This document shows, piece by piece, positions 11,341 through 19,784 of a DNA stretch of 64,000 nucleotides; positions within the stretch are counted from its first letter, which is position 1, and every line of letters starts with the position of its first letter. The DNA lies in the NCBI GenBank assembly GCA_018333605.1, contig JAGXSV010000075.1:23202-87201 (forward strand), written 5' to 3'. The translations under genes and the position numbers were made by a program. Origin of the DNA: Hydrogenophaga sp. (GTDB lineage: Bacteria; Pseudomonadota; Gammaproteobacteria; Burkholderiales; Burkholderiaceae_C). The notes under the pieces were generated by a model. The model saw only the letters and a program-made list of their open reading frames with translations, had not been told where the DNA came from and did not search any database.

Positions 11341-11921
11341 ACCGTCCCACCAAGAGGTGTTTTGTCCACTGGCAGGTGCGTGGCTTGCTGCTGCTGGGGC
11401 GCCAGCGCCAGGCGCTTGAACGCATCACGGAGGCGCTGCAAGCCCACCCCAGCGACGCCCGGGCGCTGGCCACCCGAGCCCATGTGTTGGCCGAACTGGG
11501 TGAAAAGCCTGCCGCCCTTCAAGCGCTCGCCGATTTGGTGGCGCTTGAGCCTGGGCAAGCGGCCAGTTGGTTCAACTATGGTTTTTTGAGCGAAGAGCTG
11601 GGCCTGCTGGAGCAAGCTGAAAACGCTTTTCAGCGCGCTGTCGCCATCGATCCCCGGCTGGATCGGGCTTGGTATGGTCTCGCGCTCAGCCTGATCCGCC
11701 AGCGTCGTTTTGACGAAGCCATCTCCGCGCTGAAGAAAAACACCGAACTGCAACCCATGAGCCCCTACGGCTGGTACCAGTTGGCGCGCGTGCATGTGCA
11801 GCGGCAAGAGCCCGATGAAGCAACGAAAATCATTCGCCACCTGCGCCGCTTTGATCCCAAGGTGGCCGCCCAGCTCGAAAGGGAAACGGGCCTGGGCGGG
11901 CGCCGTCTGAAGTCCGCGTGA
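11331..11921 (+). CDS. Tetratricopeptide-repeat protein
   Basis: About 196 aa of TPR-type helical repeats, for example SWFNYGFLSEELGLLEQAENAFQRA and AWYGLALSLIRQRRFDEAI style units; at least four repeats can be counted. No signal peptide or catalytic domain is seen, so it is presumably a cytoplasmic interaction protein. The track opens at 11109 inside the preceding gene. GTG 11331 or GTG 11337, both next to that gene's stop, are the likely starts because repeat homology begins just after. Its partner is unknown. Confidence 0.72.
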   Translation: MSVNRPTKRCFVHWQVRGLLLLGRQRQALERITEALQAHPSDARALATRAHVLAELGEKPAALQALADLVALEPGQAASWFNYGFLSEELGLLEQAENAFQRAVAIDPRLDRAWYGLALSLIRQRRFDEAISALKKNTELQPMSPYGWYQLARVHVQRQEPDEATKIIRHLRRFDPKVAAQLERETGLGGRRLKSA

Positions 11922-12002
11922 CGCCCACGGCGTTTCCATTGAACACGGGTTCCCGGCACAAGCCTAGCCCATGAAGTGCCCGCAAGGGCGAAGTTGACCG
12001 AG

Positions 12003-12272
12003 ATGAATACCGTGGACCTGACCGACAACCACCGCCGCTACTGGCGCAAGAACCTCCGCATCACGGGTGTGTTGCTGGCCATCTGGTTTGTGGTCACCTT
12101 CGTTGTGAGCTACTTTGCCCGCGAACTGAGTTTCAGTTTTTTTGGTTGGCCATTCAGCTTCTGGATGGGTGCCCAGGGCGCGTTGGTGGTGTACTGCCTG
12201 ATCATTGGTTTTTACGCTTGGTACATGAACCGCCTCGATATTGAGCACGGTGTTGACGAAATCGAGGACTGA
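12003..12272 (+). CDS. DUF4212 small subunit of a sodium:solute symporter
   Basis: An 89 aa protein with two membrane helices (about 20-42 and 55-75) and the family pattern RYWRKNLRIT near the N-terminus and FYAWYMNRLD near the C-terminus. ATG 12003 follows a weak purine run; the track start at 11976 is a GTG. The gene is four bases ahead of the large symporter gene, the standard DUF4212-SSS pairing in which the small protein is thought to be a subunit of the transporter. Confidence 0.92.
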   Translation: MNTVDLTDNHRRYWRKNLRITGVLLAIWFVVTFVVSYFARELSFSFFGWPFSFWMGAQGALVVYCLIIGFYAWYMNRLDIEHGVDEIED

Positions 12273-12276
12273 AGGC

Positions 12277-14394
12277 GTGGCCGGCAGCTCAGATTCGGGC
12301 TCCGCCAGCGGCAAAGGCGCGGCCAACCGGGCCTTCCGCCAGCAGCTCAACAAGGTCTACACGTGGTACACGGGCGGTTTCTTCGTCTTTGTGATCGCCC
12401 TGGCCATCTTGGAGCAGCTCGGGCTTTCGCGAGAATGGATCGGCTTCATCTTTTTGCTGGCCACCATCGGCTTGTACGCGGGCATCGGCATCATGAGCCG
12501 CACCACCGACGCGACCGAATACTACGTGGCCGGGCGGCGTGTACCAGCGGTCTACAACGGCATGGCCACCGGTGCCGACTGGATGTCGGCCGCCTCGTTC
12601 ATTGGCATGGCCGGTACGCTGTACCTCACGGGATACAGCGGCTTGGCTTTCATCATGGGCTGGACGGGGGGATACTGTCTGGTGGCGCTGTTGCTGGCGC
12701 CTTATCTACGCAAGTTTGGGCAGTTCACCATTCCCGACTTTCTGGGCGAGCGCTACGGTGGCAACATGCCGCGTTTCATCGGCATTTTCGCGGCCATTCT
12801 GTGCTCGTTTACTTATGTGGTGGCGCAGATTTATGGCGTCGGCCTGATCACGTCCCGCCTCACCGGCGTGGCCTTTGAGCTTGGCGTTTTTCTGGGCCTG
12901 GGCGGTATTTTGGTGTGCTCTTTCCTGGGCGGGATGCGAGCCGTCACCTGGACGCAGGTAGCCCAATACATCGTCCTGATCGTGGCCTACCTGATTCCCG
13001 TGGTGTGGCTGTCGGTCAAGCAGGCGAATTTCCCCTTGCCGCAGGTCATCTATGGTTATCAGCTGGAAAAAGTCACAGCCAAAGAAAAGCTGCTGACCAA
13101 CGACCCCAAAGAGCTGGAGGTTCGCGACATCTTCAGGGAGCGTGCCGCAGAGCTGACGGAAAAACTGAAAGACCCAGGCGCAGCACTGAAGGCGGATAAG
13201 GCTGCGGCTGAAGCCAAGCTGGCTGAGCTGAGGGCGGCCAACGTACCGTCCAGGACGGTATCCACGGCCGAACGAGCGGTGTCATCCTTGCCCAGGGACG
13301 AAGCATCAGCCAAAGCCGCCTGGACCCGAGACAAGGCTCTGGCCGAAACCAAATCCATGCCCCTGAATGGCATGCCGCCCCACGCGGCGCAGTTTGCAGG
13401 TGATCCGAAAGGCAACGCCCAGGAGAAAGCGGCCTACGACAACTCGCGCCGCAACTTCCTTGCTTTGATCTTTTGCCTGATGATCGGCACGGCAGCCCTG
13501 CCGCACATCTTGATGCGCTACTACACCGTGCCCAGCGTGAAGGAGGCCCGGCAGTCCGTCACCTGGTCGTTGTTTTTCATTTTTTTGCTTTATTTCACCG
13601 CGCCCGCCCTGGCTGTGCTGGTGAAGTATGAGGTGTTTCATGTGCTGATCGGCACGCCCATCGATCAGTTGCCCGCCTGGGTGGCGTCCTGGAACAAGGT
13701 CGATCCGAGCCTGATGTCGATCACAGACGTCAACAAGGACGGCATTTTGCAGCTCAATGAGATGAGCATCGGCGGCGACATCATCGTTCTGGCCACGGCC
13801 GAAATTGGTGGTCTCCCTTACGTCATATCGGGCCTGGTGGCTGCCGGTGGCCTGGCAGCGGCCTTGTCAACCGCCGACGGCTTGTTGCTGACGATCGCCA
13901 ACGCGTTATCGCACGATTTGTATTACAAAATGATCAACCCCAACGCTTCCACAGCCCGCCGCGTGACCATCTCCAAGGTGTTGTTGCTGATGGTGGCGCT
14001 GGTGGCGGCTTATGTGGCGGCGCAGAAGCCTGCCGATATTTTGTTTCTGGTCTCGGCCGCTTTTTCGTTTGCTGCGGCCGCATTTTTCCCCGCGTTGGTG
14101 CTGGGTATTTTCTGGAAGCGGGCCACCGGCATCGCTGCTTCGTTAGGCATGATCGCGGGCTTGGGTGTCACTTTCTATTACATGGTGACCACGCAGCCCT
14201 GGTTGCGAGACGTGTTTGGCGTGACCAAGCCCATAGAGCTGTGGTGGGGCATCCTGCCCATTTCGGCCGGGGTTTTTGGGGTTCCGCTGGGCTTTGCGGT
14301 GATCATTTTCATCAGCTGGGTGACGCCAGCGCCCAGCCGCAAGGTGCAGCAACTGGTGGAGCATGTGCGCTACCCCAGCCTGCGAGAGCTTTGA
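12277..14394 (+). CDS. Sodium:solute symporter, VC_2705 subfamily, with hydrophilic insert and EF-hand-like loop
   Basis: About 705 aa from GTG 12277; the track start is a TTG at 12241 inside the DUF4212 gene. It resembles ActP/acetate-permease-type SSS transporters (AGRRVPAVYNGMATGADWMS, ALSTADGLLLTIANALSHD). Two oddities are visible. About 120 hydrophilic, Ala/Glu/Lys-rich residues (about 265-385) separate two membrane helices. Later, D-V-N-K-D-G-I-L-Q-L-N-E fits a canonical 12-residue EF-hand calcium loop. The substrate is probably a small carboxylate, judging only by family. Confidence 0.92.
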   Translation: MAGSSDSGSASGKGAANRAFRQQLNKVYTWYTGGFFVFVIALAILEQLGLSREWIGFIFLLATIGLYAGIGIMSRTTDATEYYVAGRRVPAVYNGMATGADWMSAASFIGMAGTLYLTGYSGLAFIMGWTGGYCLVALLLAPYLRKFGQFTIPDFLGERYGGNMPRFIGIFAAILCSFTYVVAQIYGVGLITSRLTGVAFELGVFLGLGGILVCSFLGGMRAVTWTQVAQYIVLIVAYLIPVVWLSVKQANFPLPQVIYGYQLEKVTAKEKLLTNDPKELEVRDIFRERAAELTEKLKDPGAALKADKAAAEAKLAELRAANVPSRTVSTAERAVSSLPRDEASAKAAWTRDKALAETKSMPLNGMPPHAAQFAGDPKGNAQEKAAYDNSRRNFLALIFCLMIGTAALPHILMRYYTVPSVKEARQSVTWSLFFIFLLYFTAPALAVLVKYEVFHVLIGTPIDQLPAWVASWNKVDPSLMSITDVNKDGILQLNEMSIGGDIIVLATAEIGGLPYVISGLVAAGGLAAALSTADGLLLTIANALSHDLYYKMINPNASTARRVTISKVLLLMVALVAAYVAAQKPADILFLVSAAFSFAAAAFFPALVLGIFWKRATGIAASLGMIAGLGVTFYYMVTTQPWLRDVFGVTKPIELWWGILPISAGVFGVPLGFAVIIFISWVTPAPSRKVQQLVEHVRYPSLREL

Positions 14395-14468
14395 TCGTGA
14401 GACCTGCAGACGCCTGATCTGTCGCGCCCCAACGCCAAGGTGCATTCCCGGCGTCGATCGGGCGAGTT

Positions 14469-14498
14469 TTGCCAGAGCCCAGATTTTCTTGTTAGAAT
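14469..14498 (+). promoter_or_regulatory. Sigma-70-type promoter for rpsF operon
   Basis: TTGCCA, an 18-base spacer and TAGAAT lie about 70 bases before the rpsF start and are the best -35/-10 pair in the region. Confidence 0.6.
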
Positions 14499-14512
14499 CG
14501 CGGGCTTGCCTT

Positions 14513-14548
14513 GCCGCACCCCAAACAGACGCTGGGGGCGGCTTTTTT
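14513..14548 (+). promoter_or_regulatory. Terminator-like hairpin in the rpsF leader (possible attenuator)
   Basis: GCCGC-A-CCCC pairs with GGGG-GCGGC (nine pairs and one bulged A) and is followed by TTTTTT. It sits between the promoter and the AAGGAG ribosome site of rpsF, so it can only act on this operon. Some bacteria have an S6:S18-binding leader ahead of rpsF; whether this hairpin is such an element is an inference. Confidence 0.6.
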
Positions 14549-14565
14549 ATCCACAAGGAGAGTCT

Positions 14566-14940
14566 ATGCGTCATTACGAAATCGTTTTGCTGATCCACCC
14601 GGATCAAAGCGAACAAGTTCCGGCCATGCTGGAGCGCTACAAGGGCATGATCACGGCTGGCAACGGCAAGATCCACCGCGTTGAAGACTGGGGTCGCCGT
14701 CAAATGGCCTACCAGATCAACAAGCTGTCCAAGGCCCACTACCTGTGCGTCAACATCGAAGCCGATCAGGCCGTGATGGCTGAACTGGAGCATGCCTTCA
14801 AGTTCAACGACGCTGTGCTGCGACACCTCACCGTGCTCAAGAAGAAAGCCGATACCGGCCCATCTTCCATGATGAAGTCGGTCGAGCGCGAAGAAGCCCG
14901 CAAGTCCCAGCAACAACCGCAGGAACAGGCCGCGGCGTAA
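14566..14940 (+). CDS. rpsF: 30S ribosomal protein S6
   Basis: A 124 aa small-subunit protein that binds 16S rRNA together with S18. The start [19 protein letters not shown] is typical, and ATG 14566 follows AAGGAGAG; the track start at 14440 is too early. The C-terminal tail is rich in Glu, Gln and Ala, as usual. It is first in the operon rpsF-priB-rpsR-rplI. Confidence 0.98.
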   Translation: MRHYEIVLLIHPDQSEQVPAMLERYKGMITAGNGKIHRVEDWGRRQMAYQINKLSKAHYLCVNIEADQAVMAELEHAFKFNDAVLRHLTVLKKKADTGPSSMMKSVEREEARKSQQQPQEQAAA

Positions 14941-14965
14941 CAGCGCCGCGTGACGTCGTCAGCGG

Positions 14966-15253
14966 GTGAACCAACTTCAACTGTCGGCCGTGGTGGTGCA
15001 GGTGCAGAGCCTGCGGTACACGCCAGCTGGCATACCGGCTCTCAACATCGTGCTCGAACACGATTCTGAGACCGTTGAAATGGACACCCCCCGGCTCGTG
15101 AAATTGCAACTGAGGGCTGTGGCTTTTGGTGCGCAGGCAGAGGTATTGTCCCGCCAGGGGCTCGACTCGGCTTGTGAATTTCGCGGCTTCCTGACGAACG
15201 CCCGCAACGGCAAAGGCGTTGTGTTCCATATCCAAGATTTCAGCAAGACATAG
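14966..15253 (+). CDS. priB: Primosomal replication protein N (PriB)
   Basis: A 95 aa OB-fold single-stranded-DNA-binding protein of the PriA-PriB-DnaT replication-restart pathway. It starts with GTG ([12 protein letters not shown]). The position between rpsF and rpsR is diagnostic of PriB in beta- and gammaproteobacteria, and the end (GVVFHIQDF) fits the family. Confidence 0.94.
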   Translation: MNQLQLSAVVVQVQSLRYTPAGIPALNIVLEHDSETVEMDTPRLVKLQLRAVAFGAQAEVLSRQGLDSACEFRGFLTNARNGKGVVFHIQDFSKT

Positions 15254-15264
15254 GAAGGCCCATC

Positions 15265-15546
15265 ATGGCTGCACCAAAACGTTTCAACAAAGACAAGCGC
15301 CCCAAGCGCAACACCCAATCGCTGCTGTTCAAGCGCAAGCGCTTCTGCCGCTTCACGGTGGCCAACGTCGAAGAAGTTGACTACAAGGACGTCGATGTCC
15401 TGCGCGACTTCATCGCCGAAAACGGCAAGATCATTCCCGCGCGCCTGACCGGCACGCGCGCCTTCTACCAGCGTCAGGTCAACACCGCCATCAAGCGTGC
15501 GCGCTTCCTGGCCATGTTGCCTTACAGCGACCAGCACCGCGTCTGA
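15265..15546 (+). CDS. rpsR: 30S ribosomal protein S18
   Basis: A 93 aa basic protein, binding partner of S6 on the platform of the small subunit. The family core runs from the Cys-containing RKRFCRFT to [15 protein letters not shown] at the end. It has a short leader with GAAGGCCC and lies 11 bases after priB. Confidence 0.98.
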   Translation: MAAPKRFNKDKRPKRNTQSLLFKRKRFCRFTVANVEEVDYKDVDVLRDFIAENGKIIPARLTGTRAFYQRQVNTAIKRARFLAMLPYSDQHRV

Positions 15547-15559
15547 AAGAGAGCCTGAC

Positions 15560-16012
15560 ATGCAAATCATTCTGCTCGACAAAGTTACCAATCTCGGCGC
15601 CCTGGGCGATGTGGTCAAGGTCAAAGACGGTTACGCACGTAACTTCCTGATCCCCACCGGCCGCGCACGCCGCGCTACCTCCAACGCCATCGCCGAATTC
15701 GAAGCGCGCCGCGCCGAACTCGAAAAAGTGGCCGCCGCCAAGCACGCAGAGGCCGCCGCCTTGGGCGAAAAGCTGTCGGCCGTGACGGTCAAGCTCTCGC
15801 AAAAAGCGGGTGTGGACGGCCGCCTGTTTGGTTCTGTCACCAACCACGACGTGTCTGAAGAGCTGAACAAGCTGGGCTTCGCTGTGAACAAGTCGCAAGT
15901 GCGCATGCCCAATGGCCCGCTGAAGCTGGTGGGCGACTACACGGTGAGTGTGCACCTGCACACCGATGTGACGGTCGATGTCAACGTCTCGGTGCTCGGC
16001 GAAACCGCCTGA
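15560..16012 (+). CDS. rplI: 50S ribosomal protein L9
   Basis: A 150 aa two-domain protein that binds 23S rRNA. The N-terminal signature [19 protein letters not shown] is followed by a long helix and a C-terminal globular domain. ATG 15560 follows AAAGAGAG; the longer track start at 15497 overlaps rpsR. It is the last gene before the operon terminator. Confidence 0.98.
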   Translation: MQIILLDKVTNLGALGDVVKVKDGYARNFLIPTGRARRATSNAIAEFEARRAELEKVAAAKHAEAAALGEKLSAVTVKLSQKAGVDGRLFGSVTNHDVSEELNKLGFAVNKSQVRMPNGPLKLVGDYTVSVHLHTDVTVDVNVSVLGETA

Positions 16013-16045
16013 TCAACCGGTGCTGGCGCGCAAGCGCCGCACCCA

Positions 16046-16080
16046 AAAAGCCGCCGCGCCTTCGGGTCGGCGGTTTTTTT
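16046..16080 (+). terminator. Rho-independent terminator of the rpsF-rplI operon
   Basis: A CCGCCG/CGGCGG stem with a loop containing CCTTCGGG and a run of seven Ts, 34 bases after the rplI stop. Confidence 0.88.
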
Positions 16081-16261
16081 CATGGCGCTGAACCTCGCGG
16101 CAGGTTGTCCTGTGGGCTGCAAGTCTTTGACACCCGCTTCGCACAAGTTATCCCGCGAAGTCAACGGGCAGTCCACCGAATACCCACCGGTTGTGCACAG
16201 ACTTGTCCCATGACTTCTGATCGCTCAGGCCGTACCATTGCCAGTCACTCAAAGAAAGCCC

Positions 16262-17689
16262 ATGGCTGCTGTTTTTTCCGATTCTTTTTCTTCTTTTGAT
16301 GCCGGCCTGGATGCGGCGGGCATGGGTATTGATCGCCAGGTGGCCCAGCTGCGCGTGCCTCCGCACTCGATTGAGTCCGAGTCCAGCGTGCTGGGCGGCC
16401 TGTTGCTCGACAACGGCGCCTGGGACCGGGTGGCCGACCTGCTCAACGAGTCTGACTTTTACCGTTACGAACACCGCCTGACGTATTCGGCCATCGCCAC
16501 ACTGGTGAATGCCAGCAAGCCCGCCGATGTTGTCACGGTCTATGAGCACCTGCAAAACCTGGGCAAGGCCGACGAGGCTGGCGGCCTTGCCTACCTGAAC
16601 TCACTGGCGCAGTATGTGCCGAGCGCGGCCAACATCCGTCGATACGCCGAGATCGTGCGCGAGCGCGCCATCCTGCGCAAGCTGATCACCGCCAGCGACG
16701 AAATTGCCACCTCGGCTTTCAACACGCAAGGCCGACCGGTGGACAAGATACTGGACGAGGCCGAGCAAAAAATCTTCCATATTGGGGAAGAGGGCTCACG
16801 CATGAAGGAGGGTTTTCAAGGCATGGACACGCTCGTGGTCGAGTTGCTCGACCGTGTGCAGGAAATGGCCGACAACCCCAACGACGTCACGGGTGTGCCA
16901 ACGGGTTTTGTCGATCTCGACCGCATGACCTCGGGCCTTCAGGCGGGTGACTTGATCGTGTTGGCGGCGCGACCCTCCATGGGAAAAACGGCGTTTGCCA
17001 TCAATATTGCCGAGCATGTTGCGCTGAATGAAGGCCTGCCTGTCGCGGTCTTCTCCATGGAGATGGGCGCGTCCCAGTTGGCTGTGCGTATCGTAGGCTC
17101 CATTGGGCGCATCAACCAGAGCCACCTGCGCAGCGGAAAACTCACCGACGACGAGTGGCCACGCCTGACAGAAGCGATTGAAAAACTGCGCAACGTGTCG
17201 CTGCATATTGACGAGACGCCTGGTCTGACCCCCAGTGTGCTGCGGGCCAATGCCCGGCGCTTGTCGCGCCAGTGCGGCAAGCTCGGGCTGATCGTGGTGG
17301 ACTATTTGCAGCTCATGAGTGGCAGCGGTTCTGATGGCGACAATAGGGCGTCCGAGCTGGGCGAGATTTCGCGCGGTTTGAAAATGCTCGCCAAAGAGTT
17401 GCAGTGCCCAGTGATTGCGCTTTCGCAGCTCAACCGATCGGTGGAGACACGCACCGACAAGCGCCCCATGATGAGCGACTTGCGTGAATCGGGCGCCATC
17501 GAGCAGGACGCCGACATCATCATGTTCATCTACCGCGACGAGTACTACACCAAGGACGCTTGCAAGGAGCCGGGCGTGGCCGAGATCATCATCGGTAAGC
17601 AGCGAAACGGGCCCACCGGTACTGTGAAGCTGGCCTTCCTGAACATGCTCACACGCTTTGAAAGTCTGGCTGGCGGCGGCGATTACTGA
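16262..17689 (+). CDS. dnaB: Replicative DNA helicase DnaB
   Basis: A 475 aa hexameric 5'-3' helicase of the replication fork. The N-terminal domain (about 30-130) starts LRVPPHSIESESSVLGGLL. The RecA-like domain carries Walker A ARPSMGKTAFA near residue 242, Walker B LIVVDYLQLM and the later motif SDLRESGAIEQDADI. ATG 16262 fits family N-termini better than the TTG at 16238. It follows the rplI operon after a terminator, the normal betaproteobacterial order. Confidence 0.97.
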   Translation: MAAVFSDSFSSFDAGLDAAGMGIDRQVAQLRVPPHSIESESSVLGGLLLDNGAWDRVADLLNESDFYRYEHRLTYSAIATLVNASKPADVVTVYEHLQNLGKADEAGGLAYLNSLAQYVPSAANIRRYAEIVRERAILRKLITASDEIATSAFNTQGRPVDKILDEAEQKIFHIGEEGSRMKEGFQGMDTLVVELLDRVQEMADNPNDVTGVPTGFVDLDRMTSGLQAGDLIVLAARPSMGKTAFAINIAEHVALNEGLPVAVFSMEMGASQLAVRIVGSIGRINQSHLRSGKLTDDEWPRLTEAIEKLRNVSLHIDETPGLTPSVLRANARRLSRQCGKLGLIVVDYLQLMSGSGSDGDNRASELGEISRGLKMLAKELQCPVIALSQLNRSVETRTDKRPMMSDLRESGAIEQDADIIMFIYRDEYYTKDACKEPGVAEIIIGKQRNGPTGTVKLAFLNMLTRFESLAGGGDY

Positions 17690-17706
17690 TCTGCGTTGCG
17701 CTCAGC

Positions 17707-17735
17707 AAAAAACCCGGCTTTCGCCGGGTTCTTCA
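17707..17735. terminator. Bidirectional terminator between dnaB and phoH
   Basis: AACCCGGC-TTTC-GCCGGGTT flanked by AAAAA on the left and TTCTTC on the right, so it can serve dnaB on the plus strand and the convergent PhoH gene on the minus strand. Confidence 0.82.
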
Positions 17736-17764
17736 GACATCTTGGCTTGTCTGCACCCGCGGCG

Positions 17765-19591
17765 TCAAAGCACCTCACTGGCGAAGTCCGCCAGCCTGGA
17801 GCGTTCACCGCGCGCCAGCGTGATGTGCCCGCCATGCGGCCAGCCCTTGAAGCGGTCCACCGCGTAGGTTAAGCCTGATGAACCCTCGGTGAGGTAGGGC
17901 GTGTCGATTTGTGCGAGATTGCCCATGCAGATGATCTTGGTGCCGGGTCCGGCGCGGGTGATCAACGTCTTCATTTGCTTGGGTGTCAGGTTCTGCGCTT
18001 CATCAATGATCACATACTTGTTCATGAACGTTCGGCCGCGCATGAAATTCATGCTCTTGATCTTGACCCGGCTGCGCACCAGTTCGTTGGTCGCAGCGCG
18101 GCCCCATTCACCCGCGTTACCGCCGTCACCCTTGGCCAGGAACTCTAGGTTGTCATCCAGGGCACCCATCCAAGGGCCCATCTTCTCCTCTTCCGTGCCG
18201 GGCAGAAAACCGATGTCTTCGCCCACGCTCACTGTGGCACGGGTCATGATGATCTCGGTGTAACGCCGTTCGTCCAGTACCTGCGTGAGGCCGCTGGCCA
18301 GCGCCATCAGCGTCTTGCCTGTGCCGGCAGTACCGGCCAAGGTCACGAAATCGATCTCAGGATCCATCAGCAGGTTGAGAGCGAAGTTTTGTTCGCGGTT
18401 GCGGCTCGCCACGCCCCACACGGCATTTTTCAGGTGGGTGTAGTCTTTCAGCGTCTTGAGCACCGCGGTTTTGTCGCGAATCTCGGTGACCCGGGCGTAG
18501 AGCGAAGGCTCGCCCGGGGCCTCAAAGTAGACGAACTGATTGATATAGAACTGTCCCACGGTCGGTCCACTCACCCGGTAAAACGTGTGGCTGCCGCTGG
18601 CCCAGCTTTCAATCGTCTTGTTTTGGCGCGTCCAGAAGTCCTGCGGCAAGGCCAGGGTACCGGCGTATAACAGTTCGCCATCGTCCAGTGTCTTGTCGTT
18701 TTCGTAGTCTTCAGCCGCCAGCCCCAATGCCCGCGCTTTCACGCGCATGTTGATGTCCTTGGACACCAAGATCACATCTCGTAGCGGGTATTTCTCCCTG
18801 AGGGCATGCACGACACCCAAAATCTGGTTGTCCGCTTTGCCCTGGGGCAGGCTCGATGGCAGCTGGGCATCCAGTGGTTCGGTCTGGAAGAAGAGCAGGC
18901 CCCGCGCTGACTGATGGCCCGTGGCCGATAGCTTGAGCCCCTTGGTCAAGTCGCCGCCTTGCTGGGCCACCAGCGCGTCCAGTGTCCGGCTGGTCTGGCG
19001 GCCATTCCGTGCCACTTCGGTCATGCCCTTTTTGTGTCCGTCAAGCTCCTCGAGCACGATCATGGGCAGAAAAATATCGTGTTCCTCAAAGCGGAACAAG
19101 CTCGTGGGATCGTGCAGCAACACATTGGTGTCGAGAACGAACAGGCGTGAGCCGCCCGCCGTGCCCGACTTGCTTCTGCTCGAGCGGCGGTTGCTGGCGA
19201 CGGGTGCTGCCCGTTTTGTGCTGTCGCTCACGCGGGTTTGGCCGGGTTCGCCGCGATCCTCGTTTGCGAACACCTCAGTACGCGGTGTCTCTTGCAATGG
19301 TGCGGTGCGAAATGCTGCTGAAGGGGGTTCAACCTGTGGGGCCAAGGGGGCAGGGGTCGCCGACTGAAGCGTTTTTCGGCTTCGCGACTTGGGTCGAGCG
19401 TTACTCGGGCTTGGCGTTGTCTCTGCCGCAAGGGCCGAGGTTCGGGCAGGCACCACGCTGACCGCAGACGATACCGGCTCGGCGGATTCGCGCATGGGTG
19501 CCAGGTCCATGGACTCGTTGGCCGGCTTGCGTTTGTAAACGTCTGGAGACAACAAAGTGGCACGTTTGGTGGGGGCTGGTGGCAGTGGCAT
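17765..19591 (-). CDS. PhoH family ATPase with N-terminal PIN domain (YlaK-type)
   Basis: A 608 aa protein. Residues 1 to about 145 are a low-complexity Pro/Ala/Arg-rich extension. A PIN ribonuclease-like domain follows (RLFVLDTNVLLHDPTSLFRF near 148, VLEELDGHKKG). The PhoH ATPase domain at about 345-600 has Walker A AGTAGTGKTLMALASGL near 422 and Walker B YVIIDEAQNLTP near 527. PIN-PhoH fusions are implicated in RNA unwinding and cleavage. The unusually long N-terminal extension may be real or may reflect a downstream start; ATG 19591 is the track start. Despite the name it is not shown to be phosphate-regulated here. Confidence 0.92.
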   Translation of the reverse strand: MPLPPAPTKRATLLSPDVYKRKPANESMDLAPMRESAEPVSSAVSVVPARTSALAAETTPSPSNARPKSRSRKTLQSATPAPLAPQVEPPSAAFRTAPLQETPRTEVFANEDRGEPGQTRVSDSTKRAAPVASNRRSSRSKSGTAGGSRLFVLDTNVLLHDPTSLFRFEEHDIFLPMIVLEELDGHKKGMTEVARNGRQTSRTLDALVAQQGGDLTKGLKLSATGHQSARGLLFFQTEPLDAQLPSSLPQGKADNQILGVVHALREKYPLRDVILVSKDINMRVKARALGLAAEDYENDKTLDDGELLYAGTLALPQDFWTRQNKTIESWASGSHTFYRVSGPTVGQFYINQFVYFEAPGEPSLYARVTEIRDKTAVLKTLKDYTHLKNAVWGVASRNREQNFALNLLMDPEIDFVTLAGTAGTGKTLMALASGLTQVLDERRYTEIIMTRATVSVGEDIGFLPGTEEEKMGPWMGALDDNLEFLAKGDGGNAGEWGRAATNELVRSRVKIKSMNFMRGRTFMNKYVIIDEAQNLTPKQMKTLITRAGPGTKIICMGNLAQIDTPYLTEGSSGLTYAVDRFKGWPHGGHITLARGERSRLADFASEVL

Positions 19592-19624
19592 GGCGGATGT
19601 CGTTGTTCAGCTGGAGGTCAGAAA

Positions 19625-19656
19625 ACAAAAAGCCGCCGGGGCGACCGGGCGGCTTT
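19625..19656 (-). terminator. Terminator after bcp (minus strand)
   Basis: Read on the minus strand, AAAGCCGCC pairs with GGCGGCTTT and runs into TTTTTGTTTTC, about 130 bases downstream of the bcp stop and before the PhoH gene. Confidence 0.8.
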
Positions 19657-19784
19657 CGAGCTGCTGAGGGTTTTGGGGAAACTGGGAGCGGAATGGCTTC
19701 CTGATGTCATGCAAACATTATGCATGACGGGTGTGACCGTCTTTTCCTCAGGGGATCTGGGCGCTCAACACACTTTCAGACCCT

